From an uncultured Ruminococcus sp. (GTDB taxonomy: Bacteria; Bacillota_A; Clostridia; Oscillospirales; Ruminococcaceae): DNA of 13,699 bases. The notes below the pieces were generated by a model. That model was not told where the DNA came from and did not search any database. It saw only the letters and a list, made by a program, of their open reading frames with translations. Positions 7,081 through 13,639 of this stretch are shown one piece after another (positions within the stretch are counted from its first letter, which is position 1; each line of letters starts with the position of its first letter). The stretch covers positions 1 through 13,699 of the forward strand of contig CACZPE010000056.1 of NCBI GenBank assembly GCA_902782875.1, read 5' to 3'. The position numbers and the translations under genes were made by a program.

Positions 7081-7494
7081 TTATTTATTTACATATATAA
7101 GGGATATATCTCCCTCAACATGACCTATGCCTATGCCCCGTGAACCGAGGAGCCTGTCCCTTGATCCGCCGCTGTTCAGATATTCTTTAACAAATGCGGT
7201 GAATACGCTCTGCACGAATTCAAAACTGCTGTCCTCCTCATCGGAGAAGTCAAGACGGAACAGGTCTTCTTCAGAGTTCCATATCTGATAATAAGCCCAG
7301 TCACAGTCCTTGTCATCAGGATCAAATCTGTCTGAAGCGGCGAGCTGTATCCCGTAGACCTCGCCCTCTGCAGCCTCGTCGTAAAGATTGAAGCAGTACG
7401 CCGCGGTATTATCGGGTATATTCCCGTTTGCAAGGATATTGTCAAGCCATTTCCCGAACCGCTCGTATACCTCCGGGATTATTATATCATCCAT
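7081..7494 (-). CDS. Acidic hypothetical protein, 137 residues
   Basis: I do not recognise this family. The protein is soluble and strongly acidic, with DEAAEGEVYG, DRFDPDDKDCDW and LDFSDEEDSSFEF stretches and no signal peptide or membrane segment. Alternating Tyr, Trp, Phe and acidic residues through the middle suggest a compact alpha/beta domain, and the C-terminus (SRGIGIGHVEGDISLIYV) looks like a final beta strand pair. The sequence has the feel of small immunity-type or SMI1-like proteins, but no motif decides this. AAAGGAAA just upstream of the ATG at 7494 serves as ribosome binding site. It sits 14 bases after the phosphatase-like gene. Confidence 0.7.
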   Translation of the reverse strand: MDDIIIPEVYERFGKWLDNILANGNIPDNTAAYCFNLYDEAAEGEVYGIQLAASDRFDPDDKDCDWAYYQIWNSEEDLFRLDFSDEEDSSFEFVQSVFTAFVKEYLNSGGSRDRLLGSRGIGIGHVEGDISLIYVNK

Positions 7495-7508
7495 ATATTT
7501 CCTTTCTG

Positions 7509-8195
7509 TTATCCGACAAGTTTTCTTCTTATAGCATCAATACATCCCGTAAGGCCCATATAGTCATAATATCCGCCTATGCTGCCGTATTTTTCATACA
7601 ACAAAGTCAAAAAGCCTTCCATGCTCTTCTCATTTGCAAGGACTACGTTCCTGTCTATCTCGGGATGCTCCGCAAGGAATGCCTCGAGCCTTTCCCTGTT
7701 GTATTCACGACTCAGGGCGTAATCGTCTGTTAGAGCCTGTCTGTCCGCATCGCACACAGAGAGTATCAGTGCCGCCGCAACGCCCGTTCTGTCCTTGCCT
7801 GCGGTGCAGAAAAAAACAACGCCACTCTTTACCTTTGCAGCGGTGCGCAGCACAAAGCCCATTTCGCGGGACTGTGCTATTGCCATATACGACAGCGGCA
7901 CATCTTCAAGTGTTTTCGGAGGCATACTCCCCTCGGTTATCGCATATCGGCAGTAATCAAAACCGTCTCTGCCCGCATAGGCGCAGGGGTATTTCTCCGC
8001 CTCCTCATCGGTGCGCATATCTATAAGTGTCGTAAGTCCCTTTTCAAGGAGCAGCCGCTCGTCATCGGCATTATATTCCGTCAGTCTGTCACTGCGCCAT
8101 ATACGGTCGTTTTTTGTCGTGCCGTAGGGCGTGACGAAGCCGCCCAGCTCCCTTGTGTTGAAGGTAGATTTAAGAAGACTTTTGTATATCGCCAA
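7509..8195 (-). CDS. Tyrosine-protein phosphatase-like protein (Y_phosphatase3 type), TTG start
   Basis: A 228-residue protein of the bacterial tyrosine/dual-specificity phosphatase group (lipid- or protein-phosphate hydrolysis through a phosphocysteine). NTRELGG near the N-terminus (13-19) and RIWRSDRLTE (31-40) are typical of the PF13350-type family. The P-loop is CTAGKDRTG at 130-138, with nucleophile Cys130 and Arg136. The usual His before the Cys is Phe here (FFCTAGKDRTG), which may alter the Cys pKa and activity. A candidate general-acid Asp lies in the 78-98 region. The start appears to be TTG at 8195: no Met occurs before residue 60, and the conserved NTRELGG must be included. An AAAGGGACGG stretch lies just upstream. 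Two bases separate it from the holA stop. Confidence 0.87.
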   Translation of the reverse strand: MAIYKSLLKSTFNTRELGGFVTPYGTTKNDRIWRSDRLTEYNADDERLLLEKGLTTLIDMRTDEEAEKYPCAYAGRDGFDYCRYAITEGSMPPKTLEDVPLSYMAIAQSREMGFVLRTAAKVKSGVVFFCTAGKDRTGVAAALILSVCDADRQALTDDYALSREYNRERLEAFLAEHPEIDRNVVLANEKSMEGFLTLLYEKYGSIGGYYDYMGLTGCIDAIRRKLVG

Positions 8196-8197
8196 TG

Positions 8198-9253
8198 TTA
8201 CCGTCCCTTTCCGCCGATCATCTGTATCACAGCGCTTTCAAGTATCGTTTCGGGTGCGCCCGCACCTGTCTTTATCGCAAGATCCGCTTTGAGAAGTATA
8301 TCCATGCATCTGCGCATCCTTGCGGTATCAGTGCGTCCCGCGCTCTTGAACGCATTCGTCACACGGAAGGAGAGGGCTTTCGGATATCCGAAGTCGGATA
8401 CCGTGTCGTTTACCGACCGTCCGCTGTCAAGAGCGGCCCTTGCGCGGTATATATCATTGATGCTGCCTGTTATGACATAAAGCAGATACACAGGGTCCGT
8501 GCGGTTGTCTATCAGTTTGTTGTATATCGCAACAGCCTTGTTGAGGTCGTTTGCAGCTATCGCGTCCGTCAGGGCATAGACCTTTGTATCATCCTGCTCG
8601 GGAGTGAGCAGCATCACATCATCCGCGGTGATCTTTCTGCCGTCAGCATAGGCGCAGAGCTTCTCCGCCTCATTCACGGCAAGCCCCATATCCCCTGCTG
8701 TGCGCATAAATATCAGCTCCGCTGCACGGCGGTCTATGTCACAGCCGTAGTCCCTGCAGACAGCGGCCAGTTCCTTTGCCGCCTCTGATGCGCTGGGGGT
8801 ATCGATCTTCAGAAGAGTCCCGTGTTTTTTTACCGTCTCTGTGAGCTTCCTGTTCTTGTCAGTGGGAGTCTTTTTTCCGCCGCAGATGTCGCAGTTCTGA
8901 GTATAGAATATCAGCACAGTGGTATCCGGCAGGTTCTCTATCTCGGCACAGAGCTCCTTTATCCTGTCTGCCGCAGGGCGCACGGTATCTATATCAAGAT
9001 CGCATACCGTGACGCACATTTTCTCCGCAAATACAGGCAGCGCCTCACAGGCCTCCACTATCTCGCCGATATCGTCTTTCCCGTCGAACACATGAAGATT
9101 CAGAGCCTGCGAGCCTGCATCGACAACAGACTCCACAAGCGCGTTCTTCAGCTTCTGTATGCTGTATTCGTCATTGCCGTAAAGGTAATACGCGCCCTGT
9201 GCATCGTGTGCCTTTATTATCCGCACAAGCTCGTTTTTTGTTATTTCGGACAT
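8198..9253 (-). CDS. holA: DNA polymerase III subunit delta
   Basis: A 351-residue homologue of the delta subunit of the clamp loader, which opens the beta sliding clamp with delta' and tau/gamma during replication. The N-terminal AAA+-like domain opens with GAYYLYGNDEYSIQKLKNALVESV (20-43), where the degenerate P-loop position reads LYGNDEY. ALPVFAEKMCVTVCDLD is the clamp-contacting strand region. Domain II/III features follow: FMRTAGDMGLAVNEAEKLCAYADGRKITADDVMLL, then ALTDAIAANDLNKAVAIYNKLI. Length is normal. The ATG overlaps the upstream stop by one base (TAATG), with AAAGGTGA as ribosome binding site inside the preceding gene. The cell needs this gene, so the whole run is likely expressed during growth. 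Confidence 0.93.
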   Translation of the reverse strand: MSEITKNELVRIIKAHDAQGAYYLYGNDEYSIQKLKNALVESVVDAGSQALNLHVFDGKDDIGEIVEACEALPVFAEKMCVTVCDLDIDTVRPAADRIKELCAEIENLPDTTVLIFYTQNCDICGGKKTPTDKNRKLTETVKKHGTLLKIDTPSASEAAKELAAVCRDYGCDIDRRAAELIFMRTAGDMGLAVNEAEKLCAYADGRKITADDVMLLTPEQDDTKVYALTDAIAANDLNKAVAIYNKLIDNRTDPVYLLYVITGSINDIYRARAALDSGRSVNDTVSDFGYPKALSFRVTNAFKSAGRTDTARMRRCMDILLKADLAIKTGAGAPETILESAVIQMIGGKGR

Positions 9254-9885
9254 TATCTCACCTTTGTTACAGTCGGCTTGCCGTGACCGTAGAATATGGT
9301 GCGCTCGCCGAGTGACTGTATCTTTTCATAGGTCTTCTTCATGGCGTCAAGATCGCTGTAGAGATGCCCCATTCCGGGCAGCACCCAGTTATCGAGCGCA
9401 TCGCCGACCAGGAGCGCCTTGCCGCCTACATCAACGCCGATTGAGCCGTTTGTATGCCCCGGGAAGCCGATTATATCCGCATCTATGCCGTACTCCGAAA
9501 GGCTGTCGCCGTCCTTGATGAAAATAACATTATCGGGGCGGTCCACCTTAGTCTCGGCCAGCACCTTCTTCGACATTGCCAGCACGACACGGCCCGTCAG
9601 GCCATAGCATTTCAGGGGCTGGGCGCTGTAATTGTCAAAAAGCTCGTCATCCGCCCTGTGATATGCCACAGGCACGCCGAATCTTTCAGAGAGGGCGGCA
9701 GCATTGTCTGCATGATCAAAATGTGTATGTGTGAGCACGATAAGCTTAAGATCGTATTTCTCGCACTCGGCGATCACGGTATCCAGATATTCCTTTGTGC
9801 CTGTATCCACAAGCACTGCCGCATTGTCCTTTGACACGATATAACAGTTCTCCGTACCGCATTTTATCAGATGTACCTTACTCAT
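9253..9885 (-). CDS. MBL-fold metallo-hydrolase (glyoxalase II-like)
   Basis: A 210-residue metallo-beta-lactamase-fold hydrolase, cytoplasmic by its lack of a signal. The metal-binding motif HTHFDH is at 53-58. Further ligands are probably His144 (GFPGHTNGSIG), Asp162 (LVGDALDN) and His201 (FYGHGKP), giving the full binuclear set of glyoxalase-II-like enzymes. The substrate is not predictable; hydroxyacylglutathione-type thioesters, lactones or similar small esters are usual for the family. The ATG at 9885 has GGGAGGAT about six bases upstream and overlaps the preceding gene by eight bases. Its stop overlaps the holA start. Cytoplasmic MBL proteins next to replication genes are common enough that no functional link need be assumed. 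Confidence 0.92.
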   Translation of the reverse strand: MSKVHLIKCGTENCYIVSKDNAAVLVDTGTKEYLDTVIAECEKYDLKLIVLTHTHFDHADNAAALSERFGVPVAYHRADDELFDNYSAQPLKCYGLTGRVVLAMSKKVLAETKVDRPDNVIFIKDGDSLSEYGIDADIIGFPGHTNGSIGVDVGGKALLVGDALDNWVLPGMGHLYSDLDAMKKTYEKIQSLGERTIFYGHGKPTVTKVR

Positions 9886-10399
9886 TAGTATCCTCCCCTT
9901 TAAACCTTATTTCTATAATATCACGCACCCACTGCGGATGCTTTTCGGACTGTACCCTCAGAAGCGGCAGGCTTCTCCTGCCCGTGCGTCTGTCAAGCAC
10001 TGCGAACATAAATACTATCGCGTTGTCTGACATTATGCTCTCATGTATCCCCTGGGAACGGTATTCCTTCAGTGCGGCGCAGAACTCCCCGTCGGTATAC
10101 TCCGTACGTTTGTCTGCAGACACCTGTTCCATAAGCCCAGGGAAGCCGTCCCAGTAGCCGTGTATGCCTGTCATGGTGCTTTCGCTTTTCATCCCGTTCC
10201 GGATAAACCATGTGTTGACCGTTTCCCACGAGAATCGCTTTACCTGTCGGCCGTCTATGACTAACTCAAAGATATGACAGCCGTCCATACCCGTATAGGT
10301 AGTACAGCCGTAACGCACACGGCCTTTCATATCGTCTGCAAGCATATCCTTTTCAAGATATTTTCTCATTGCGCTCCATGAACCGAGTATCACAAGCAT
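9878..10399 (-). CDS. SF0329-like uncharacterised protein
   Basis: A 173-residue soluble protein of unknown function resembling the SF0329 family. WSAMRKYLEKDMLADDMKGRVRYG near the start, an HIFELVIDGRQV strand, and a closing NAIVFMFAVLDRRTGRRSL match the arrangement I recall for that family. The start is ambiguous between ATG at 10399 and GTG at 10393, two codons later. The site AGAGGTGAT fits the GTG best by spacing, since it runs directly into the ATG. A third option is ATG at 10369 after GGAG, but it would drop the family's WS..RK opening. The open frame extends upstream to 10492, but that part lies across the promoter and the palindrome and is not coding. It is the first gene of the minus-strand run. 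Confidence 0.78.
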   Translation of the reverse strand: MLVILGSWSAMRKYLEKDMLADDMKGRVRYGCTTYTGMDGCHIFELVIDGRQVKRFSWETVNTWFIRNGMKSESTMTGIHGYWDGFPGLMEQVSADKRTEYTDGEFCAALKEYRSQGIHESIMSDNAIVFMFAVLDRRTGRRSLPLLRVQSEKHPQWVRDIIEIRFKGEDTNE

Positions 10400-10441
10400 C
10401 ACCTCTATGATATCACAGCTGTGCCGACTCTTACATCTATC

Positions 10442-10470
10442 AATATACCATATTCTTCGCAATAAGTCAA
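10442..10470 (-). promoter_or_regulatory. Sigma-A promoter of the eight-gene minus-strand operon
   Basis: On the minus strand, TTGACT (10470-10465), 17 bases, then TATATT (10447-10442), with an extended -10 (TGG before the hexamer). The inferred start is near 10435, giving a short leader to the first start codon. The palindromic core CACAGCTGTG at 10414-10423 lies in this leader and could be an operator. A copy of the dispersed palindrome abuts the -35 from upstream. Confidence 0.8.
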
Positions 10471-10474
10471 CACA

Positions 10475-10494
10475 GGCAGGCTGAGCCTGCACCC
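10475..10494. repeat. Palindromic repeat, copy 2 (GCAGGCTGAGCCTGC core)
   Basis: An exact 20-base copy of 1354-1373, about 9.1 kb away in the same orientation and again followed by a pyrimidine-rich CTCTTCG tail. It starts four bases upstream of the -35 box of the minus-strand operon. This spacing would leave the promoter intact but could affect upstream activation or host a protein that bends DNA there. Confidence 0.75.
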
Positions 10495-10558
10495 TCTTCG
10501 ACGGTTTATTATATGAGGACGGCTGTTTTTGTGGCCCGGTAACTTTTGTTTGCGGAGA

Positions 10559-10799
10559 AACCCTTCCACCACAGCCTTCGGTTGCGGTCAGCCCACTGCG
10601 TGGGGCACTGCCCTTTCAGGGGAGGTTTACACTATACAATTAATTTGGGAGAACCATATCATTAGCTATACTCATATAAGTTCATCTGAATAAAACAGTC
10701 ACATAGAACTAATTAGAGCGCTTTACCTCCCCTGAAAGGGAAGTCATCATTGCTACGCAAAGAGGGGGACCATTTCCGTAAGGAAATGGTGGAAGGGTT
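10559..10799. mobile_element. MITE-like non-coding inverted-repeat element
   Basis: A 241-base element whose ends are exact 13-base inverted repeats: AACCCTTCCACCA (10559-10571) and TGGTGGAAGGGTT (10787-10799). A second pair is nested within: CCCTTTCAGGGGAGGT (10611-10626) and ACCTCCCCTGAAAGGG (10725-10740), 16 bases and perfect. Between the outer and inner repeats each side carries its own hairpin: CCCAC/GTGGG at 10592-10604 on the left, and ACCATTTCC/GGAAATGGT (10769-10790) on the right. The 98-base centre is AT-rich with no ORF. No clear target-site duplication is visible. It could move only with a transposase supplied elsewhere. Alternatively it is a structured repeat of the ruminococcal type with a role in RNA. 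Confidence 0.75.
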
Positions 10800-10801
10800 C
10801 A

Positions 10802-10851
10802 ACTCCACACTGACGGTACGTCAGTACTTCACCACTCCATACTCCACACTG
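10802..10851. repeat. Short direct repeat and small hairpin beside the MITE-like element
   Basis: ACTCCACACTG occurs at 10802-10812 and again at 10841-10851, 39 bases apart, with a related ACTCCAT between. A perfect seven-base hairpin, ACTGACG/CGTCAGT with loop GTA, occupies 10809-10825. The block starts three bases after the MITE-like element and may be part of the same composite repeat region. No gene fits here. Confidence 0.55.
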
Positions 10852-10883
10852 GAATAGAGAATAACTAAAAACCATTTCTTCTC

Positions 10884-10912
10884 TTGACTATACCGCAGGG
10901 GAATGTTATACT
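10884..10912 (+). promoter_or_regulatory. Distal promoter of the GH5-araC-GH16 operon
   Basis: TTGACT (10884-10889), 17 bases, TATACT (10907-10912), with an extended -10 (TGT before the hexamer). This is a strong sigma-A match. The inferred start is near 10919, leaving a leader of about 125 bases to the GH5 ATG. I recognise no riboswitch in that leader. Confidence 0.72.
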
Positions 10913-10946
10913 TTTGTCATAGAGATACAGATATTTTTCCGATATA

Positions 10947-11003
10947 GTCAAACAGATGATATTTTAAGCAATATTGTGATATACTTTCATTGTCAAACAG
11001 GTG
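10947..11003 (+). promoter_or_regulatory. Paired 12-bp direct repeats bracketing a proximal extended -10 promoter
   Basis: GTCAAACAGATG (10947-10958) and GTCAAACAGGTG (10992-11003) match at 11 of 12 positions and lie 45 bases apart. Between them is TGATATACT (10977-10985), an extended -10 without a recognisable -35. If that promoter starts near 10992, the first repeat covers about -45 to -34 and the second the start itself. Direct repeats next to a poor -35 are the usual layout of AraC-type activator sites, and the AraC gene is in this operon. Binding by that protein is inference. Confidence 0.5.
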
Positions 11004-11045
11004 TAATATCATTACAAAGATTTGCTATCAATGGAGGATATGACA

Positions 11046-11996
11046 ATGAAAAAACTCAAAGGCTTCAGAAAAGGCATAAATTTCGGCGGCTGGCTCTCAC
11101 AGTGTGATTACAGCAAGGACAGACTGGACAATTTCATTACAGAAAACGATTTCAAGACTGCCGCAGGCTGGGGCATCGACCATGTAAGAGTCCCCATTGA
11201 CTACAATATCCTCGAAAATGAGGACGGCACATACAACAAGAGCGGCTTTGACAGAGTCGAGAATGCTGTGCTTCTCGCAAAGAAATACGGCCTCAACATC
11301 ATCATAGACATTCACAAGACAGCAGGCTTCTCCTTCGATTTCGGCGAGAATGAGGCAGGCTTCTTTGACGACATAAAGTACAGGGAGCGTTTCTACAGAC
11401 TCTGGGAAAAGATAGCCGAAAGATTTGCGAAATACACGGACATGGCTGCATTCGAGCTTCTCAACGAAGTGACCGAAAAGCGCTTCATAGATGTCTGGAA
11501 CGAGACCGCAAACGAATGTATCCGCAGGATAAGGGCGTATGCTCCCCATATCCCCATACTTGTGGGCAGCTACTGGAACAACAGCCCCGAGGCAGTAAAG
11601 GACCTTGACGCTCCGTATGACGAGAACGTTTATTACAACTTCCACTGCTATTCCCCGCTCAAATTCACCCATCAGGGCGCAACATGGACACCTGATATCA
11701 TTCCCGAAGAGCGTATGTCCTTTGAGGAGGCTCATATCGACGAAGCTATGTTCGAGGAGATATTCAGCAGTGCTCTCGAAAAGGCAGAGCGTGAGGGCAC
11801 AGGCGTATACTGCGGCGAGTACGGCGTAATAGACAGGGTATCGCCCGAGGATACTCTCAGATGGTACAAGGTGATAAACAGCGTGTTTGAAAAGTATGAT
11901 ATCGCCCGCGCCGCATGGACATACAAGGAAATGGATTTCGGTCTGTCGGATGACCGCCTCGGAGAGCTTGCAGGAGAGATAATCAAATACCTCTGA
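11046..11996 (+). CDS. GH5 family glycoside hydrolase, no signal peptide
   Basis: A 316-residue single-domain retaining glycosidase of family GH5 with a (beta/alpha)8 barrel. The family opening GFRKGINFGGWLSQC is at 6-20, DHVRVPIDY at 45-53, the acid/base Glu141 in FELLNEV, the HCYSP strand at 200-204, and the nucleophile Glu258 in VYCGEYG. It lacks a signal peptide, dockerin or carbohydrate-binding module, so it should act inside the cell on imported beta-glucan, cello- or manno-oligosaccharides; the subfamily cannot be fixed by eye. I chose the ATG at 11046 because GGAGG (11033-11037) lies eight bases before it. ATGs at 11031 and 11040 overlap or crowd that site, and the frame's TTG at 11022 precedes it. 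The AraC gene follows after 21 bases. Confidence 0.92.
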   Translation: MKKLKGFRKGINFGGWLSQCDYSKDRLDNFITENDFKTAAGWGIDHVRVPIDYNILENEDGTYNKSGFDRVENAVLLAKKYGLNIIIDIHKTAGFSFDFGENEAGFFDDIKYRERFYRLWEKIAERFAKYTDMAAFELLNEVTEKRFIDVWNETANECIRRIRAYAPHIPILVGSYWNNSPEAVKDLDAPYDENVYYNFHCYSPLKFTHQGATWTPDIIPEERMSFEEAHIDEAMFEEIFSSALEKAEREGTGVYCGEYGVIDRVSPEDTLRWYKVINSVFEKYDIARAAWTYKEMDFGLSDDRLGELAGEIIKYL

Positions 11997-12017
11997 TAAA
12001 TCAAAGGAGATCGGTAT

Positions 12018-12767
12018 ATGTATTCTGAAAAGGAGCTTTCGCACAAGATATTCCTCAACCGCGAGTATGCATTCAAGCACTCACCGTTTGAGAAGGAATT
12101 TGAATTCTATGACTTTGTGAAAATGGGTGATACGGAGAACGTAAAGCGCACGATGACTCCCCTCGCCTCAGAGGGCTCAGGCACACTCTCTGCCAATCCG
12201 CTTCAGAATCTGAAATACCACTTTGTTATCACCATTGCGCTTGTGACGCGTTTCTGCGTCGAGGGCGGCATGGAGATGGAGACCGCCTACACCCTGAGTG
12301 ATCTCTATATAAACAAGGCGGACAAGGCGCGCACCGAGGCCGAGGTACACAGCATACACAATGAGGCGATAAATGATTTCACCGCCCGCATGGAGCGCAT
12401 ACAGCGGCAGTCTGTATACTCAAAGCCCGTGATAAATGTCATGGATTATATCTATGACAATCTGCACACTAAGATAACCGAAAGGGATATCGCGGAGCAC
12501 ACAAAGCTCAGCACATCGTATATCTCCAGACTTTTTCACAAGGAAACGGGAGTTACGGTCAGCACATATATCACCGCCAAGCGCATAGAGGCAGCGGAGA
12601 ATATGCTCAAATACTCCGATTTTCCTCCGTCTGAGATAGGCAGTTATCTTGCATTCTCATCACACAGCCATTTTATAAGCACATTCAGGAAATACACGGG
12701 TATGACCCCCGGTGAATACAGGAAGAAATTCTACCGCTCGGCATGGAATCAACAGGAGGAAAAATGA
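12018..12767 (+). CDS. AraC family transcriptional regulator within the GH5/GH16 operon
   Basis: A 249-residue regulator with a C-terminal AraC DNA-binding domain at about 137-240. The first helix-turn-helix is in ITERDIAEHTKLSTSYISRLFHKETG (153-178), and the second ends in the signature SSHSHFISTFRKYTGMTPGEYRKKF (214-238). The N-terminal part is not a cupin. It contains NPLQNLKYHFVITIALVTRFCVEGGMEMETAYTLSDLYI (60-98), a helical block seen in many clostridial AraC proteins. AAAGGAG lies about eight bases before the ATG, 21 bases after GH5. The 3' end overlaps the GH16 start (ATGA). Its position between two glucan hydrolases, and the direct repeats upstream of GH5, suggest it controls its own operon. 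This differs from the araC-type gene at 1627, which has a sensing cupin. Confidence 0.92.
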   Translation: MYSEKELSHKIFLNREYAFKHSPFEKEFEFYDFVKMGDTENVKRTMTPLASEGSGTLSANPLQNLKYHFVITIALVTRFCVEGGMEMETAYTLSDLYINKADKARTEAEVHSIHNEAINDFTARMERIQRQSVYSKPVINVMDYIYDNLHTKITERDIAEHTKLSTSYISRLFHKETGVTVSTYITAKRIEAAENMLKYSDFPPSEIGSYLAFSSHSHFISTFRKYTGMTPGEYRKKFYRSAWNQQEEK

Positions 12768-13519
12768 AGAAGGTTATGGATACAGCACTGCTGATACTTC
12801 TTGCGCAGGCCGCATTCACAGGCTGTGCAAAAGAAGAGCTGCCGCCCAATGCAGGCATAGAGGGCAGTATATACGCCGATTTCAGAAAGGGCGAGTCTGA
12901 GCTTTTCGAGTGCTCTGACGGCTGGACAAACGGCAGTATGTTCAACGTCACATGGCGCAAGGCCAACATCACATTCAATGACAAAAAGATGCAGCTGACT
13001 ATCGCAAAAGATGCCGAGCCGAAGGATAATATCCCCTATTCGGGCTCTGAATACCGCTCGAAGGATTTCTACGGCTACGGCCGCTATGAGGCAAGTATCA
13101 AGGCGATAAAAAATGACGGCGTCATCACCTCTCTCTTTACCTATACAGGCCCGTCCGACAACAATCCGTGGGACGAGATAGATATCGAGATACTCGGCAA
13201 GGACACCACACAGGTACAGTTCAACTATTTCACCGACGGCCAGGGCAATCACGAATACGTATACGATCTCGGCTTTGATTCATCCGAGGATTTCCACGAT
13301 TACGCCTTTGAGTGGTATGAGGACAGGATAGTATGGTTCGTTGACGGCAAAGAGGTATACACCGCCAATGAGAATATCCCCGAAACAAAGGGAAAGATCA
13401 TGGTGAACACATGGTGCTCAAAGGGCGTTGACGGCTGGACCAAGAAATTTGACGACTCAAACCTCCCCCTCACCGCGGAATACGGGTATATATCATATAC
13501 GCCGTTTGTGAGTGAATAA
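12764..13519 (+). CDS. GH16 beta-glucanase lipoprotein (licheninase-like)
   Basis: A 251-residue secreted GH16 enzyme that would hydrolyse beta-1,3-1,4-glucan or beta-1,3-glucan at the cell surface. Residues 1-21 form a lipoprotein signal (basic start, hydrophobic core, FTGC lipobox) with Cys21 as the lipid-modified residue. The catalytic motif DEIDIEILG is at 137-145, with nucleophile Glu138, helper Asp140 and acid/base Glu142. SGSEYRSKDFYGYGRYEASIKA (93-114) and FHDYAFEWYEDRIVWFVDG (177-195) are classic GH16 strands. There is no binding module or dockerin, so the lipid is the only anchor. The ATG at 12764 overlaps the AraC stop and follows AGGAGG at 12754-12759. The ATG at 12743 would put extra residues before the signal peptide. 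Licheninase versus laminarinase is undecided. Confidence 0.94.
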   Translation: MKKVMDTALLILLAQAAFTGCAKEELPPNAGIEGSIYADFRKGESELFECSDGWTNGSMFNVTWRKANITFNDKKMQLTIAKDAEPKDNIPYSGSEYRSKDFYGYGRYEASIKAIKNDGVITSLFTYTGPSDNNPWDEIDIEILGKDTTQVQFNYFTDGQGNHEYVYDLGFDSSEDFHDYAFEWYEDRIVWFVDGKEVYTANENIPETKGKIMVNTWCSKGVDGWTKKFDDSNLPLTAEYGYISYTPFVSE

Positions 13520-13524
13520 ATATA

Positions 13525-13547
13525 GGGGCTGTAAAAAAACGCGCCCC
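13525..13547 (+). other. Small GC hairpin after GH16
   Basis: GGGGC (13525-13529) pairs with GCCCC (13543-13547) around a 13-base A-rich loop, six bases after the GH16 stop. No T-run follows, so it is more likely a 3' RNA stabiliser or a remnant than the terminator. Confidence 0.4.
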
Positions 13548-13575
13548 GAAAGAAACATAATATCTTTCAAAAAAC

Positions 13576-13630
13576 ATCCGCACAGAAAACGATTATTCTA
13601 TGTTGTTTTCTATGCGGATATTATTTATTT
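13576..13630 (+). terminator. Terminator of the GH5-araC-GH16 operon
   Basis: ATCCGCA C AGAAAAC (13576-13590) pairs with GTTTTCT A TGCGGAT (13605-13619), a 15-position stem with one C-A mismatch and a 14-base loop, followed by ATTATTTATTT. It begins 57 bases after the GH16 stop. Confidence 0.85.
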
Positions 13631-13639
13631 AACTTGAAC

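Noticed and set aside
10400..10492. N-terminal extension of the SF0329-like protein to 10492
   Set aside because: The extension covers the extended -10/-35 promoter and part of the palindromic repeat, and the family opening WS..RK lies just after the ATG at 10399.
10802..10851. CRISPR-like array
   Set aside because: Only two copies of an 11-base repeat are present, with no regular spacer structure and no cas genes in the window.
10913..11045. Riboswitch in the GH5 leader
   Set aside because: The leader is AT-rich with direct repeats but no paired-stem architecture or conserved core of a riboswitch class I know.
11097..12080. Minus-strand open frame of 327 codons opposite GH5
   Set aside because: Shadow of GH5 and the start of the AraC gene. 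It runs across an intergenic gap and two genes with intact motifs, and no family pattern is visible.
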